A stretch of 12,198 nucleotides of DNA. Source: Bacillota bacterium (GTDB lineage: Bacteria; Bacillota; Clostridia; Clostridiales; Clostridiaceae). Both the position numbers and the translations under genes were made by a program. Of the stretch, positions 5,972 to 11,875 are shown piece after piece. Location: NCBI GenBank assembly GCA_023399035.1, contig JAEWQX010000107.1, forward strand, positions 1 to 12,198, in the 5' to 3' direction. The notes under the pieces were generated by a model. The model was not told where the DNA came from, did not search any database, and was given only the letters and a program-made list of their open reading frames with translations. Every line of letters begins with the position of its first letter. Position 1 is the stretch's first letter.

Positions 5972-6016
5972 TTGACGTTTTTAACTCTTTGTGTATATTA
6001 ACAAAATGACGTAAAA
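5972..6016 (+). promoter_or_regulatory. Rightward early promoter with two operator-like sites
   Basis: TTGACG (5972-5977) is followed 16 bases later by TATATT (5994-5999). TGACGTTTTT at 5973-5982 overlaps the -35 box and TGACGTAAAA at 6007-6016 lies near the expected start point. This is the expected layout for repressor control of the Cro-like gene. Confidence 0.65.
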
Positions 6017-6080
6017 TATGCTTGTAAGCTAAAAACAAGTAAAAAGACATATAAGTAGAAATGACGAAGGAGGCAATATA

Positions 6081-6302
6081 ATGTCAGACTTAATGAAGAC
6101 TTTACCTTGGAATAAGAAGATAGAAGTTTTAAGAACCATAAAGGGATGGAGTCAGGAAGAAACAGCTTATAAATGTCTTGTAGGACATAAAACTTACTGG
6201 GCATGGGAAAAAGGAAACACTTATCCTAGAAAAAACAGCAGAAGTACAATAGCAAATGTCTTTAATGTAAAGGAAAATGAGATATTTGGAGAAGAAAATT
6301 AG
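6081..6302 (+). CDS. Cro-like XRE regulator
   Basis: A 73-residue single-domain helix-turn-helix protein: KKIEVLRTIKGWSQEETAYK is the first half, followed by CLVGHKTYWAWEKGNTYPRK and a third helix segment TIANVFNVKENEIFGEE. GAAGGAGG lies seven bases before the ATG. It is the first gene of the rightward transcript, divergent from the repressor, so a Cro-like role (repressing the repressor promoter or activating early genes) is likely by position. The helix-turn-helix contains an unusual cysteine-valine-glycine turn, and the protein is shorter than most repressors, with no oligomerisation domain. Confidence 0.85.
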   Translation: MSDLMKTLPWNKKIEVLRTIKGWSQEETAYKCLVGHKTYWAWEKGNTYPRKNSRSTIANVFNVKENEIFGEEN

Positions 6303-6309
6303 TAATAAG

Positions 6310-6319
6310 TTTTACGTCA
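6310..6319 (+). promoter_or_regulatory. Operator-like decamer before the antirepressor gene
   Basis: TTTTACGTCA is identical to the site at 5890-5899 and to the reverse complement of 6007-6016. It lies eight bases after the Cro-like stop and about 65 bases before the antirepressor start, so the antirepressor may be controlled separately. Confidence 0.6.
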
Positions 6320-6382
6320 AAATGTATAGAAATACTGATAAAAATTTTATGATTATTATTTATGTTTTAAGGAGAAATAATT

Positions 6383-7201
6383 ATGGAGAAGTTTTTAGGT
6401 ACGGTACAGACACAAAATGTGGATAAAACTAATAAGAAAAAATTAAATGAAATTATAAGGATAAATTCTATGAAGAACGAAATAACAGTCAGTGGAAGAG
6501 AGCTTCATGAGTTCTTAGGACTTAAGACTGAATATACAAAGTGGTTTTTAAGAATGACTGCATATGGTTTTGTTAAAAATGTGGATTACAGAATTATGGT
6601 CAAAAATGACAAAAACATTAGAACAGGCAGGCCGGCAGTTGATCATGAAATGAAGCTTAATATGGCAAAGGAAATTGCAATGATTCAGCGTAATGAAAGG
6701 GGAAGGGAAGCAAGACAATATTTTTTAAGGGTAGAGAGATACTGGAACAGTCCTGAAATGATTATGAAGAGGGCTTTGGAGCTTGCCAGAAAGCAGGTTG
6801 AAGAACTTAAAATGGAAAATAACAATAAGAATGTGACAATAGGACAGCTGAAATCAAAGGCTGATTATGCAGATTTAATTTTGAAAAATGACAATGTAGT
6901 ATCTATTACTAAGATTGCAAAAGATTATGGTATGAGTGGACATGCTATGAATGAACTGCTGAATAAATTGAAGGTTCAGTATCATGTAGAAAAGCAGTGG
7001 CTGTTATATTCTAAATATCATGCAGAGGGATATACTCATTCAGAAACCCTGACCATAAATCATAGTGATGGCACACAGGAAGCAGTTATGGTAACAAAGT
7101 GGACTCAGAAAGGCAGACTCTTTATTTATGATCTGCTTAAAAAAGAAGGAATTCTTCCACTTATAGAAAGAGAAAAAAATAACTATAAACAGATTAATTA
7201 A
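6383..7201 (+). CDS. Phage antirepressor, AntA/AntB N-terminal and KilAC C-terminal domains
   Basis: A 272-residue protein with two recognised domains. Residues about 35-110 are AntA/AntB: VSGRELHEFLGLKTEYTKWF, YGFVKNVDYRI and RQYFLRVERYW. Residues about 155-265 are KilAC: ADYADLILKNDNVVSITKIA, KDYGMSGHAMNELLNKLKVQ and WTQKGRLFIYDLLKKEGILP. A charged coiled-coil-like linker (residues 125-150) joins them. Antirepressors of this kind bind or antagonise phage repressors in lambdoid and Gram-positive phages. AAGGAG lies eight bases upstream of the ATG. It follows the Cro-like gene by 80 bases, with an operator-like site between them. The gene is intact. Confidence 0.9.
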   Translation: MEKFLGTVQTQNVDKTNKKKLNEIIRINSMKNEITVSGRELHEFLGLKTEYTKWFLRMTAYGFVKNVDYRIMVKNDKNIRTGRPAVDHEMKLNMAKEIAMIQRNERGREARQYFLRVERYWNSPEMIMKRALELARKQVEELKMENNNKNVTIGQLKSKADYADLILKNDNVVSITKIAKDYGMSGHAMNELLNKLKVQYHVEKQWLLYSKYHAEGYTHSETLTINHSDGTQEAVMVTKWTQKGRLFIYDLLKKEGILPLIEREKNNYKQIN

Positions 7202-7320
7202 GAATATGATTTTTCTAGCTAATTACTAATAGCACAATTTAATTAGGATAATATAATTTCTTGACTAATTTTTTAACAACAAAAAAATAAGCAATGGTGA
7301 TTTAAGTGGGAGGTATATAC

Positions 7321-7581
7321 ATGGTATTTAAGTTTTTAAGATGGTTAAAAGCAAATGTTAATGAGGAAAACTTCAGACTTATTTTAAATGCAGCAGATGA
7401 TGATATTAAATTTAACAGGGTTCTTTTCAATAAAAAAACAGGCCCTGAAAAGTATATAGATATATGCTTAAAATGTGCAGATGTAATTCTTATGAGAGTG
7501 GAAAAACTGAATACTATAACAATATCAGATATTACAAGTATAAATGGGACTATAGGATGCAGGGGGGAAAAGCAATGTTAG
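7321..7581 (+). CDS. Small hypothetical protein of the phage-like island
   Basis: An 86-residue protein, MVFKFLRWLKANVNEENFRL at the N-terminus and two cysteines in the region ICLKCADVILMRVE. I do not recognise a family. The ATG at 7321 is preferred over the in-frame GTG at 7306 because GGGAGG lies seven bases before the ATG and inside the longer version. Its end overlaps the next gene by seven bases, so the two are probably translated together. The predicted structure is mainly helical with a charged middle. In this position phages often carry small early proteins of unknown function. Confidence 0.65.
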   Translation: MVFKFLRWLKANVNEENFRLILNAADDDIKFNRVLFNKKTGPEKYIDICLKCADVILMRVEKLNTITISDITSINGTIGCRGEKQC

Positions 7582-7751
7582 TTAAATGCACAGCACAAAC
7601 ATGTATACATTACAGAAATGGCATGTGTACAAGCGAAAGTATTGAAATGGTTGATTTTGAATATTATTTAACCATAGAAAATAAGAAAAGGGAAATTTCT
7701 GATGATGAAATGAAATGCAGCACTTATAAAAGCATTTACACTGCCAGCTGA
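7575..7751 (+). CDS. Small DUF1540-like cysteine protein
   Basis: A 58-residue protein whose N-terminus, VKCTAQTCIHYRNGMCTSES, has the C-x4-C-x7-C spacing and the N-G-x-C-x-S/A-x-x-I ending seen in the DUF1540 family, a short presumed metal-binding motif. A fourth cysteine follows at residue 48 in DEMKCSTYKS. The family is common in clostridial genomes and phages and its function is unknown to me. A GGGGGG tract at 7562-7567 is seven bases before the ATG and serves as RBS. The start overlaps the preceding gene by seven bases. The four cysteines suit a zinc or iron site, but this is inference. Confidence 0.7.
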   Translation: MLVKCTAQTCIHYRNGMCTSESIEMVDFEYYLTIENKKREISDDEMKCSTYKSIYTAS

Positions 7752-7977
7752 AAATTTATTTTATTTATATGATATTTAAAGCAGAAGGAAACATTCTTAT
7801 TCTTATAGGAGTTTAAAGTTATTGAGGACACTGTGTTTTAACAGGGAAATTTTAATACAGATAGGATTTAAATTCTCCACAAGTGGGGAAAAAGAGATTA
7901 TTTATGAGAACTTTATATTATATGTGCAAATTATGTTTTATATTAAGATTAATTAGTTTTAATAAGGATAAAATGAG

Positions 7978-7987
7978 TTTTATGTCA
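7978..7987 (+). promoter_or_regulatory. Operator-like variant before the replication gene
   Basis: TTTTATGTCA differs from the decamer TTTTACGTCA at one base and is part of a 15-base perfect dyad (TTTTATG-T-CATAAAA, 7978-7992). It lies 25 bases before the replication gene. The 260-base gap before this gene holds no other gene that I can see. Confidence 0.35.
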
Positions 7988-8011
7988 TAAAAGAGAAGTA
8001 AGGTGAGATTC

Positions 8012-8704
8012 ATGAGCGGATGGGTAAAAGTGCATAGGGTAATTCAGAATAACTGGATATGGGAAGATAAGCCTTTTAGTAGAGGACAAGCTTTTGTAGA
8101 TTTAATAATGATGATGAATTACGAAGACAAGAAATTAATGTTCAATGGTACACTTATAGAAGTTAAAAGAGGCAGCACAATAACTTCAATAAGGAAATTA
8201 AGTGAAAAATGGGGATGGAGCAAAGGCAAGGTTGATCACTTCTTAAAGCAGCTGCAGAAGGACAAAACTATAACATATAAAAAGGACAGTAAAAAGACAG
8301 TTGTAACACTTGAAAACTATGACTTATATCAAAATCAGGATTTGAAAAATGGACATCAAAAGGACAGTGAATTGACACTAAATGATAACAGAATGGAATC
8401 AAGATGGAATCAAAATGACACAAATAAGAATAATAAAGAATATATAAAGAACAATAAAGAAGAGGAAGAAGGAGGAGAATCATCTAACCCTCAACCTCTT
8501 TCCTTTCCTTCCCCTCTGTATAAAAAGATATTTGATAAGTGGGGGGATATTGCATACAGAACGTGGTTTTCAGATACTTCAATTACTGAAACCAATAATG
8601 TTATTACTATGAATGTTCCTGATAATTTCAGGAAGAGGATTATCAAGGAAAAATATCTGGATTATATGACAATGCTGGCAGGAAAAGAAGTGATCATAAG
8701 CTGA
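8012..8704 (+). CDS. Phage replication initiator with DnaA-N-like C-terminus
   Basis: A 230-residue protein. Residues 1-110 begin MSGWVKVHRVIQNNWIWEDK and include RGQAFVDLIMMMNYEDKK and IRKLSEKWGWSKGKVDHFLK, the layout of phage replisome-organiser proteins with a winged helix. Residues 110-165 are a low-complexity Asn/Lys/Glu linker. Residues 168-230 (KKIFDKWGDIAYRTWFSDTS, then NNVITMNVPDNFRKRIIKEK) resemble the DnaA N-terminal domain, which binds the replicative helicase or DnaD-type partners. The ATG at 8012 is chosen over a GTG at 8003 because AAGGTGA lies five bases before it and inside the longer form. The gene is intact though the element seems otherwise incomplete. Confidence 0.8.
   Translation: MSGWVKVHRVIQNNWIWEDKPFSRGQAFVDLIMMMNYEDKKLMFNGTLIEVKRGSTITSIRKLSEKWGWSKGKVDHFLKQLQKDKTITYKKDSKKTVVTLENYDLYQNQDLKNGHQKDSELTLNDNRMESRWNQNDTNKNNKEYIKNNKEEEEGGESSNPQPLSFPSPLYKKIFDKWGDIAYRTWFSDTSITETNNVITMNVPDNFRKRIIKEKYLDYMTMLAGKEVIIS
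8456..8517 (+). other. Purine tract followed by pyrimidine tract inside the replication gene
   Basis: Bases 8456-8479 are 24 purines in a row and 8495-8517 are 23 pyrimidines in a row, separated by 15 bases. They encode the linker (KEEEEGGESS and QPLSFPSP). The tracts are partly complementary and could form a hairpin or triplex. Phage origins often lie inside the initiator gene, so this is a candidate origin component, by inference only. Confidence 0.35.
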
Positions 8705-8718
8705 GAAGCTATAACTTT

Positions 8719-8803
8719 AACAGTAACATAGATAGAAGGCTATGCTATGAAAGAAGCTTTAAGAAAAACACTTTTAACCTTTGACAGTAACAAAGATAGA
8801 AGG
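8719..8803 (+). repeat. Imperfect direct repeat after the replication gene
   Basis: 8719-8739 and 8783-8803 share 19 of 21 bases (core CAGTAACA-A/T-AGATAGAAGG) with a 64-base period. Similarity continues upstream around GAAGCT with an indel, so it looks like a decayed tandem duplication. Confidence 0.65.
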
Positions 8804-8833
8804 GCATTGAATATTTTAAATATCCATATGTAA
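8747..8833 (+). CDS. Possible 28-residue peptide, probably a relic
   Basis: The frame reads MKEALRKTLLTFDSNKDRRA then LNILNIHM and stops. It has no convincing RBS, but AGATAGAAGG lies ten to twenty bases before the ATG. The first repeat unit encodes a broken version. It may be the tail of a lost phage gene such as a DnaC-like or small regulatory protein; I cannot name it. Confidence 0.2.
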   Translation: MKEALRKTLLTFDSNKDRRALNILNIHM

Positions 8834-8918
8834 TTATTATACATAAAATACAGATATTTAATAATATGCGAATAAATTTATTTTAGATAATAAAATTGAA
8901 TTCATAGGTTGTGGCTAA

Positions 8919-9068
8919 ATGCAAAAATCTAAAAATACTAATTCTAATTATTTAAATATTTTAAGATGGATGGCCACAATAGCAGTAATATTAATACATT
9001 GATAGATTACAGATGCATTAGTACATTTAGCGGCCATTTTCATGATCGCAGTTTTATTTATGTATTAA
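8919..9068 (+). pseudogene. Acyltransferase-3 family pseudogene (ends only)
   Basis: The first piece reads MQKSKNTNSNYLNILRWMAT then IAVILIH and stops at TGA (9000-9002). The N-terminus LxILRxxAxxxVILIH is typical of membrane acyltransferase family 3 (OafA/WecH-like), where the histidine is the conserved catalytic residue in the first helix. A second piece in another frame, ITDALVHLAAIFMIAVLFMY, reads like a hydrophobic helix from elsewhere in such a protein. About 300 residues normally expected between them are missing. No RBS is obvious. It is non-functional as it stands. Confidence 0.6.
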
Positions 9069-9126
9069 TGCTTTTATAAATTAAAAATCAAAAAATAATA
9101 TGAGAAACTGAAATCCACCCACATAT

Positions 9127-9223
9127 AAGTTTACAAATAATAAACTTTTCCTAAAGTAGTATCAAAAATCCAAGTGTCCAAATTATAAAATACTAAACAT
9201 TTACTCAAATTTTGAAAAAGATA
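9127..9223. repeat. Long direct repeat, right copy
   Basis: Gapless match to 4570-4666 with nine mismatches. Same orientation as the left copy. It lies between the acyltransferase relic and the terminator of the serine-rich protein gene, so the right boundary of the island is close to here. Unlike the left copy it lacks the second arm of the 13-bp hairpin. Confidence 0.8.
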
Positions 9224-9251
9224 AATTATTAATTACAACTTTAATTTTTAC

Positions 9252-9287
9252 AAAAAAAGAAGCTTTGATTATTTAAATCAAGGCTTC
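9252..9287 (-). terminator. Terminator of the pspA operon
   Basis: Plus-strand GAAGCTTTGATT (9259-9270) and AATCAAGGCTTC (9276-9287) pair over 12 positions with one wobble or mismatch, and the minus strand continues with seven Ts. It lies 10 bases after the stop codon of the serine-rich gene. Confidence 0.9.
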
Positions 9288-9297
9288 TACGTTTTAA

Positions 9298-10215
9298 CTA
9301 TTCATCATCATCTGAATGATAACTATTATATTCATTATCATCTTCATTTGATGTTATTTTATTTTTCTTATTTCCTTTCTTTAGTGCTATATATTTTTTT
9401 AATTTATAGTATATGAATAATATGACGGCCAATACAATGACACCTAAGATTAAGTATCCTAAGGCTGCTGAACTTCCACCACCTAAGTAAACAAAATTAT
9501 TGTTTGTCGATTGCCTAGAGTTGGTATTAGGATATGTGTATGTTTCAGTAGAACTTGAGCCTGAGTGATTATTATCATTTTCATCACCATAGTAAATTGA
9601 TGATGAATTACTGCTTGATGTATTATTACTATCATTAGATGTTGTTTTGCTTGATGAATTAGAATTATTTGATTTAGAACTACTTACATTACCAGAACTG
9701 GGTTTACTGCTTGATGAACTACTACTGTTAGTTGAACCAGAATTTGAACTTGATGTTGTTCCCCTTGTGTCTCCTGAAGTACTTGTACCTTTATTGGATG
9801 TGCTCCCTGAAGATGTTGAACCAGAACTTGAGCCACTGTCTGAACTAGAATTACTTACTGTACCAGAACTAGGTTTACTACTTGATGTGCTTCCAGATGA
9901 ATTATTTACTGTACCTGACGATGGTTTGCTGCTTGATGTGCTTCCAGATGAATTACTTACTGTACCTGATGATGGTTTGCTGCTTGATGAACTGCTACTG
10001 GATGATGATTTCTTGCTAGAGCTGTTAGAACTTGATTTATCTGATTTGCTTGATTTACTTGAACTTGACTTGCTAGAACTGCTAGAGCTGCTAGAACTTG
10101 ATTTTGTAGCAGCATTTGTTTCAATAAATGAAAAATTAAAATTATAACTAAATGAAAATGCTAATAGTACGAGTGTGGTAATAAATATAAAAAACTTATT
10201 AAATCTATTTCTCAT
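9298..10215 (-). CDS. Secreted serine-rich single-pass membrane protein
   Basis: A 305-residue protein. Residues 1-36 are a signal peptide (basic start, hydrophobic core ITTLVLLAFSFS, cleavage near ETNAA-T). Residues 37-215 are almost entirely serine, with threonine, asparagine, glycine and lysine, and include three 17-residue repeats of the type KPSSGTVSNSSGSTSSS. Residues 250-270 form a membrane helix (LGYLILGVIVLAVILFIYY) followed by a basic then acidic tail (KKYIALKKGNKKNK and DDDE), so the serine-rich stalk should be outside and the charged tail in the cytoplasm. The start is supported by GGAAGGTAG, which overlaps the upstream stop codon. It is the last gene of the pspA operon. Function unknown; a glycosylated or wall-spanning envelope sensor is possible. 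Confidence 0.8.
   Translation of the reverse strand: MRNRFNKFFIFITTLVLLAFSFSYNFNFSFIETNAATKSSSSSSSSSSKSSSSKSSKSDKSSSNSSSKKSSSSSSSSSSKPSSGTVSNSSGSTSSSKPSSGTVNNSSGSTSSSKPSSGTVSNSSSDSGSSSGSTSSGSTSNKGTSTSGDTRGTTSSSNSGSTNSSSSSSSKPSSGNVSSSKSNNSNSSSKTTSNDSNNTSSSNSSSIYYGDENDNNHSGSSSTETYTYPNTNSRQSTNNNFVYLGGGSSAALGYLILGVIVLAVILFIYYKLKKYIALKKGNKKNKITSNEDDNEYNSYHSDDDE
9855..10007 (-). repeat. Tandem 51-bp coding repeats in the serine-rich gene
   Basis: The segment TTACTGTACC begins at 9855, 9906 and 9957, an exact 51-base period (17 codons). The units are nearly identical over their first 45 bases and the third diverges near its end. Such in-frame repeats allow easy length change by slippage. Confidence 0.75.
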
Positions 10216-10221
10216 AACTCA

Positions 10222-10878
10222 CTACCTTCCTACACCTAAATCAACAAATATGTCCCAAATTTCATCTATCTCTTGTGATGTTAAAGTTTCATAATGTTTT
10301 ACTCCTGTGGATTCAACAACATATCTATATAATTGCAGATCCTCTTCATTATCAACGTTTCTAAGTAATAAATATTCAGCGTTTTTATAAACTAACCTGC
10401 CTAGAATCTTGAAATTAATATCTTTGTTAAACTCATGGTGGAATAAAGATATTTTGGGTAATCCATGATAGATGCACTTTTCAGATTTATCACATGCCTT
10501 AACTATTTCTGATAGATTACAGTTCTTGCAGGCTTCAAAGTTGCATTTCCTTTTGCATGAAATACATTTACAAGTAACGCATTTTTTTATAAATCTTATT
10601 TCATGTTTTATTCCCTGCTTGAAGGATAGTAATTGATTTTTATAGTATTCATCACTTCTGAATATATCTAAGAATCCTTTTTTATCAGCTTTATAATCAA
10701 TTTCATCTATCTTATCTAAGTATTTTTTTATTGCATCTATTTTAGATACATAGGCTCTTTTGCTGACTTCTTCTTCATCTAATATTTCTCTTTGTTCATA
10801 AATTGCGTCTGCCACAGTAGAGTATAGAGTTTTATATTCTGATCTTTCCTTGTCTGTAAAGTCTTTGATCTTATTCAT
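10222..10878 (-). CDS. Cysteine-rich cytoplasmic protein of the pspA operon
   Basis: A 218-residue protein without signal peptide or membrane helix. Residues 1-95 are charged and helical. Residues 100-135 hold nine cysteines with spacing C-x2-C-x-C-x2-C-x3-C-x4-C-x2-C-x8-C-x5-C, around KKCVTCKCISCKRKC and FEACKNCN, which should bind metal. Residues 140-218 (HHEFNKDINFKILGRLVYKN, QLYRYVVESTGVKHYETLTS) look like a globular alpha/beta domain. I do not recognise the family. The ATG at 10878 is chosen because GGAGGG lies four bases upstream; an earlier in-frame ATG at 10890 would put that site inside the gene. It is six bases from the serine-rich gene and separated from pspA by a hairpin. Confidence 0.75.
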   Translation of the reverse strand: MNKIKDFTDKERSEYKTLYSTVADAIYEQREILDEEEVSKRAYVSKIDAIKKYLDKIDEIDYKADKKGFLDIFRSDEYYKNQLLSFKQGIKHEIRFIKKCVTCKCISCKRKCNFEACKNCNLSEIVKACDKSEKCIYHGLPKISLFHHEFNKDINFKILGRLVYKNAEYLLLRNVDNEEDLQLYRYVVESTGVKHYETLTSQEIDEIWDIFVDLGVGR

Positions 10879-10897
10879 TTTACCCTCCATATGAACA

Positions 10898-10928
10898 AAT
10901 AACTGTCCTACTAAATAGGGCAGTTATT
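10898..10928 (-). terminator. Intergenic 13-bp hairpin between pspA and the Cys-rich gene
   Basis: AATAACTGTCCTA (10898-10910) and TAGGGCAGTTATT (10916-10928) pair fully (one G-U) around a 5-base loop. The minus-strand sequence after it has TTATTTGTT, only a partial T run, so it probably acts as an attenuator or RNA-stability element and not as a full stop. Confidence 0.6.
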
Positions 10929-10941
10929 AAATTATTTAATA

Positions 10942-11598
10942 TTATTGTCTGTATTTATCTAATCTTGCTTTAACATCTATGTCAGATGAACCATTTATAT
11001 ATTTAGCAATGTCTTCATCTTCTTCATTAGATGCATATTCAGATAATCCTGAAGCATAGTTTTCAGCTGATTCTATCTTTTGCTCTATATCGCTCATAGA
11101 TACATTTGATTCCTTTTCTACACCTGCAAGTAATTCATTAACTTTCCCTTGAGCTTGAGCTGTTTTGTATCTAGCTTTTAAATTAGCTGAGCTGGATTCT
11201 AATTGTGAAATATCTTCTTCAAGTTTATTCATTCTAGTTTTAATTTGATCTGCAGCAGCTTTAGTTTTATCATAGTCAACTTTAGCAGATTTAATTTTAT
11301 TTTCTAGAGCAACAATTTTAGTGCTTATTATTTTTTCAGCAGCTTCTTCGTTGTTATCAGCTAAAGCACGTCTTACAGCATCTTCATAATCTTTTAATTC
11401 ATTTTCTAATTCTTTTATTTTGTTTTCTTTTGTTCTTACAGATCCAAGTAATTCGCCGCTTTCTCTTTTTGCATTTCTAAAAGCTTCTTTCTTTTGTTGT
11501 ATAGATAAATCTAATTGCTCTGTTGGGTCCTCCATATTGTCTAAAGCTTTGTTAGCTTTACCTTTAATAATGTTTCCTAATCTACTAATTATGCTCAT
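10942..11598 (-). CDS. pspA: PspA/IM30 family membrane-stress protein
   Basis: A 218-residue protein starting MSIISRLGNIIKGKANKALD, the amphipathic membrane-binding helix of the family, followed by NMEDPTEQLDLSIQQKKEAF. The rest is a long heptad-like coiled coil (about residues 25-185) with the conserved EKIISTKIVALENKI region, then a tail with DIDVKARLDKYRQ. PspA/IM30 (ESCRT-III-like) proteins coat damaged membranes and form rods or rings. The ATG at 11598 follows GGAGGT by seven bases; an upstream TTG in frame is rejected because the RBS would lie within it. It heads a minus-strand operon with a cysteine-rich protein and a serine-rich membrane protein, and is divergent from miaB. Confidence 0.9.
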   Translation of the reverse strand: MSIISRLGNIIKGKANKALDNMEDPTEQLDLSIQQKKEAFRNAKRESGELLGSVRTKENKIKELENELKDYEDAVRRALADNNEEAAEKIISTKIVALENKIKSAKVDYDKTKAAADQIKTRMNKLEEDISQLESSSANLKARYKTAQAQGKVNELLAGVEKESNVSMSDIEQKIESAENYASGLSEYASNEEDEDIAKYINGSSDIDVKARLDKYRQ

Positions 11599-11830
11599 GT
11601 ATTGTACCTCCAAATATATTTTTATTTATATCAACATAAAGATACTAGATAAAAAATCACATAAAATATATTAATATTATATAGATGTATTTCAAAAAAA
11701 TTACAGTTAAATTTTAATAGGGTGTGTTGATAAGGGGAAGTCTTTATACTATGCCTATATATTTTAAATGAATCATTTTATCCATGTGCATATTATTAAA
11801 TTTTTATAATATACAACTTAAAGCATAGTG

Positions 11831-11839
11831 TGTTATAAT
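11831..11839 (+). promoter_or_regulatory. Extended -10 promoter of miaB
   Basis: TGTTATAAT has both the TGN extension and a perfect TATAAT hexamer. The -35 region (ATACAA at 11811-11816, 17-base spacing) is weak, as is common with extended -10 promoters. The start codon is 37 bases downstream. Confidence 0.6.
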
Positions 11840-11875
11840 AACATACGTAAATTTATGATAACAAGGAGATAAACA

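Noticed and set aside
5998..6204. Minus-strand frame of 68 codons
   Set aside because: Opposite the Cro-like gene and its promoter; no RBS.
8268..8483. Minus-strand frame of 71 codons
   Set aside because: Opposite the initiator gene and rich in Tyr/Cys/Leu from its Asn/Lys codons.
4570..9223. CRISPR array or composite transposon as explanation of the direct repeats
   Set aside because: Only two copies 4.5 kb apart, not short regularly spaced units, and neither copy encodes a transposase or resembles a complete insertion sequence.
9647..10147. Open frame of 166 codons, Leu/Glu/Asp-rich, on the plus strand
   Set aside because: It is the antisense of serine-rich repeat codons, has no RBS, and its composition follows from TCA/AGT/TCT codons read backwards.
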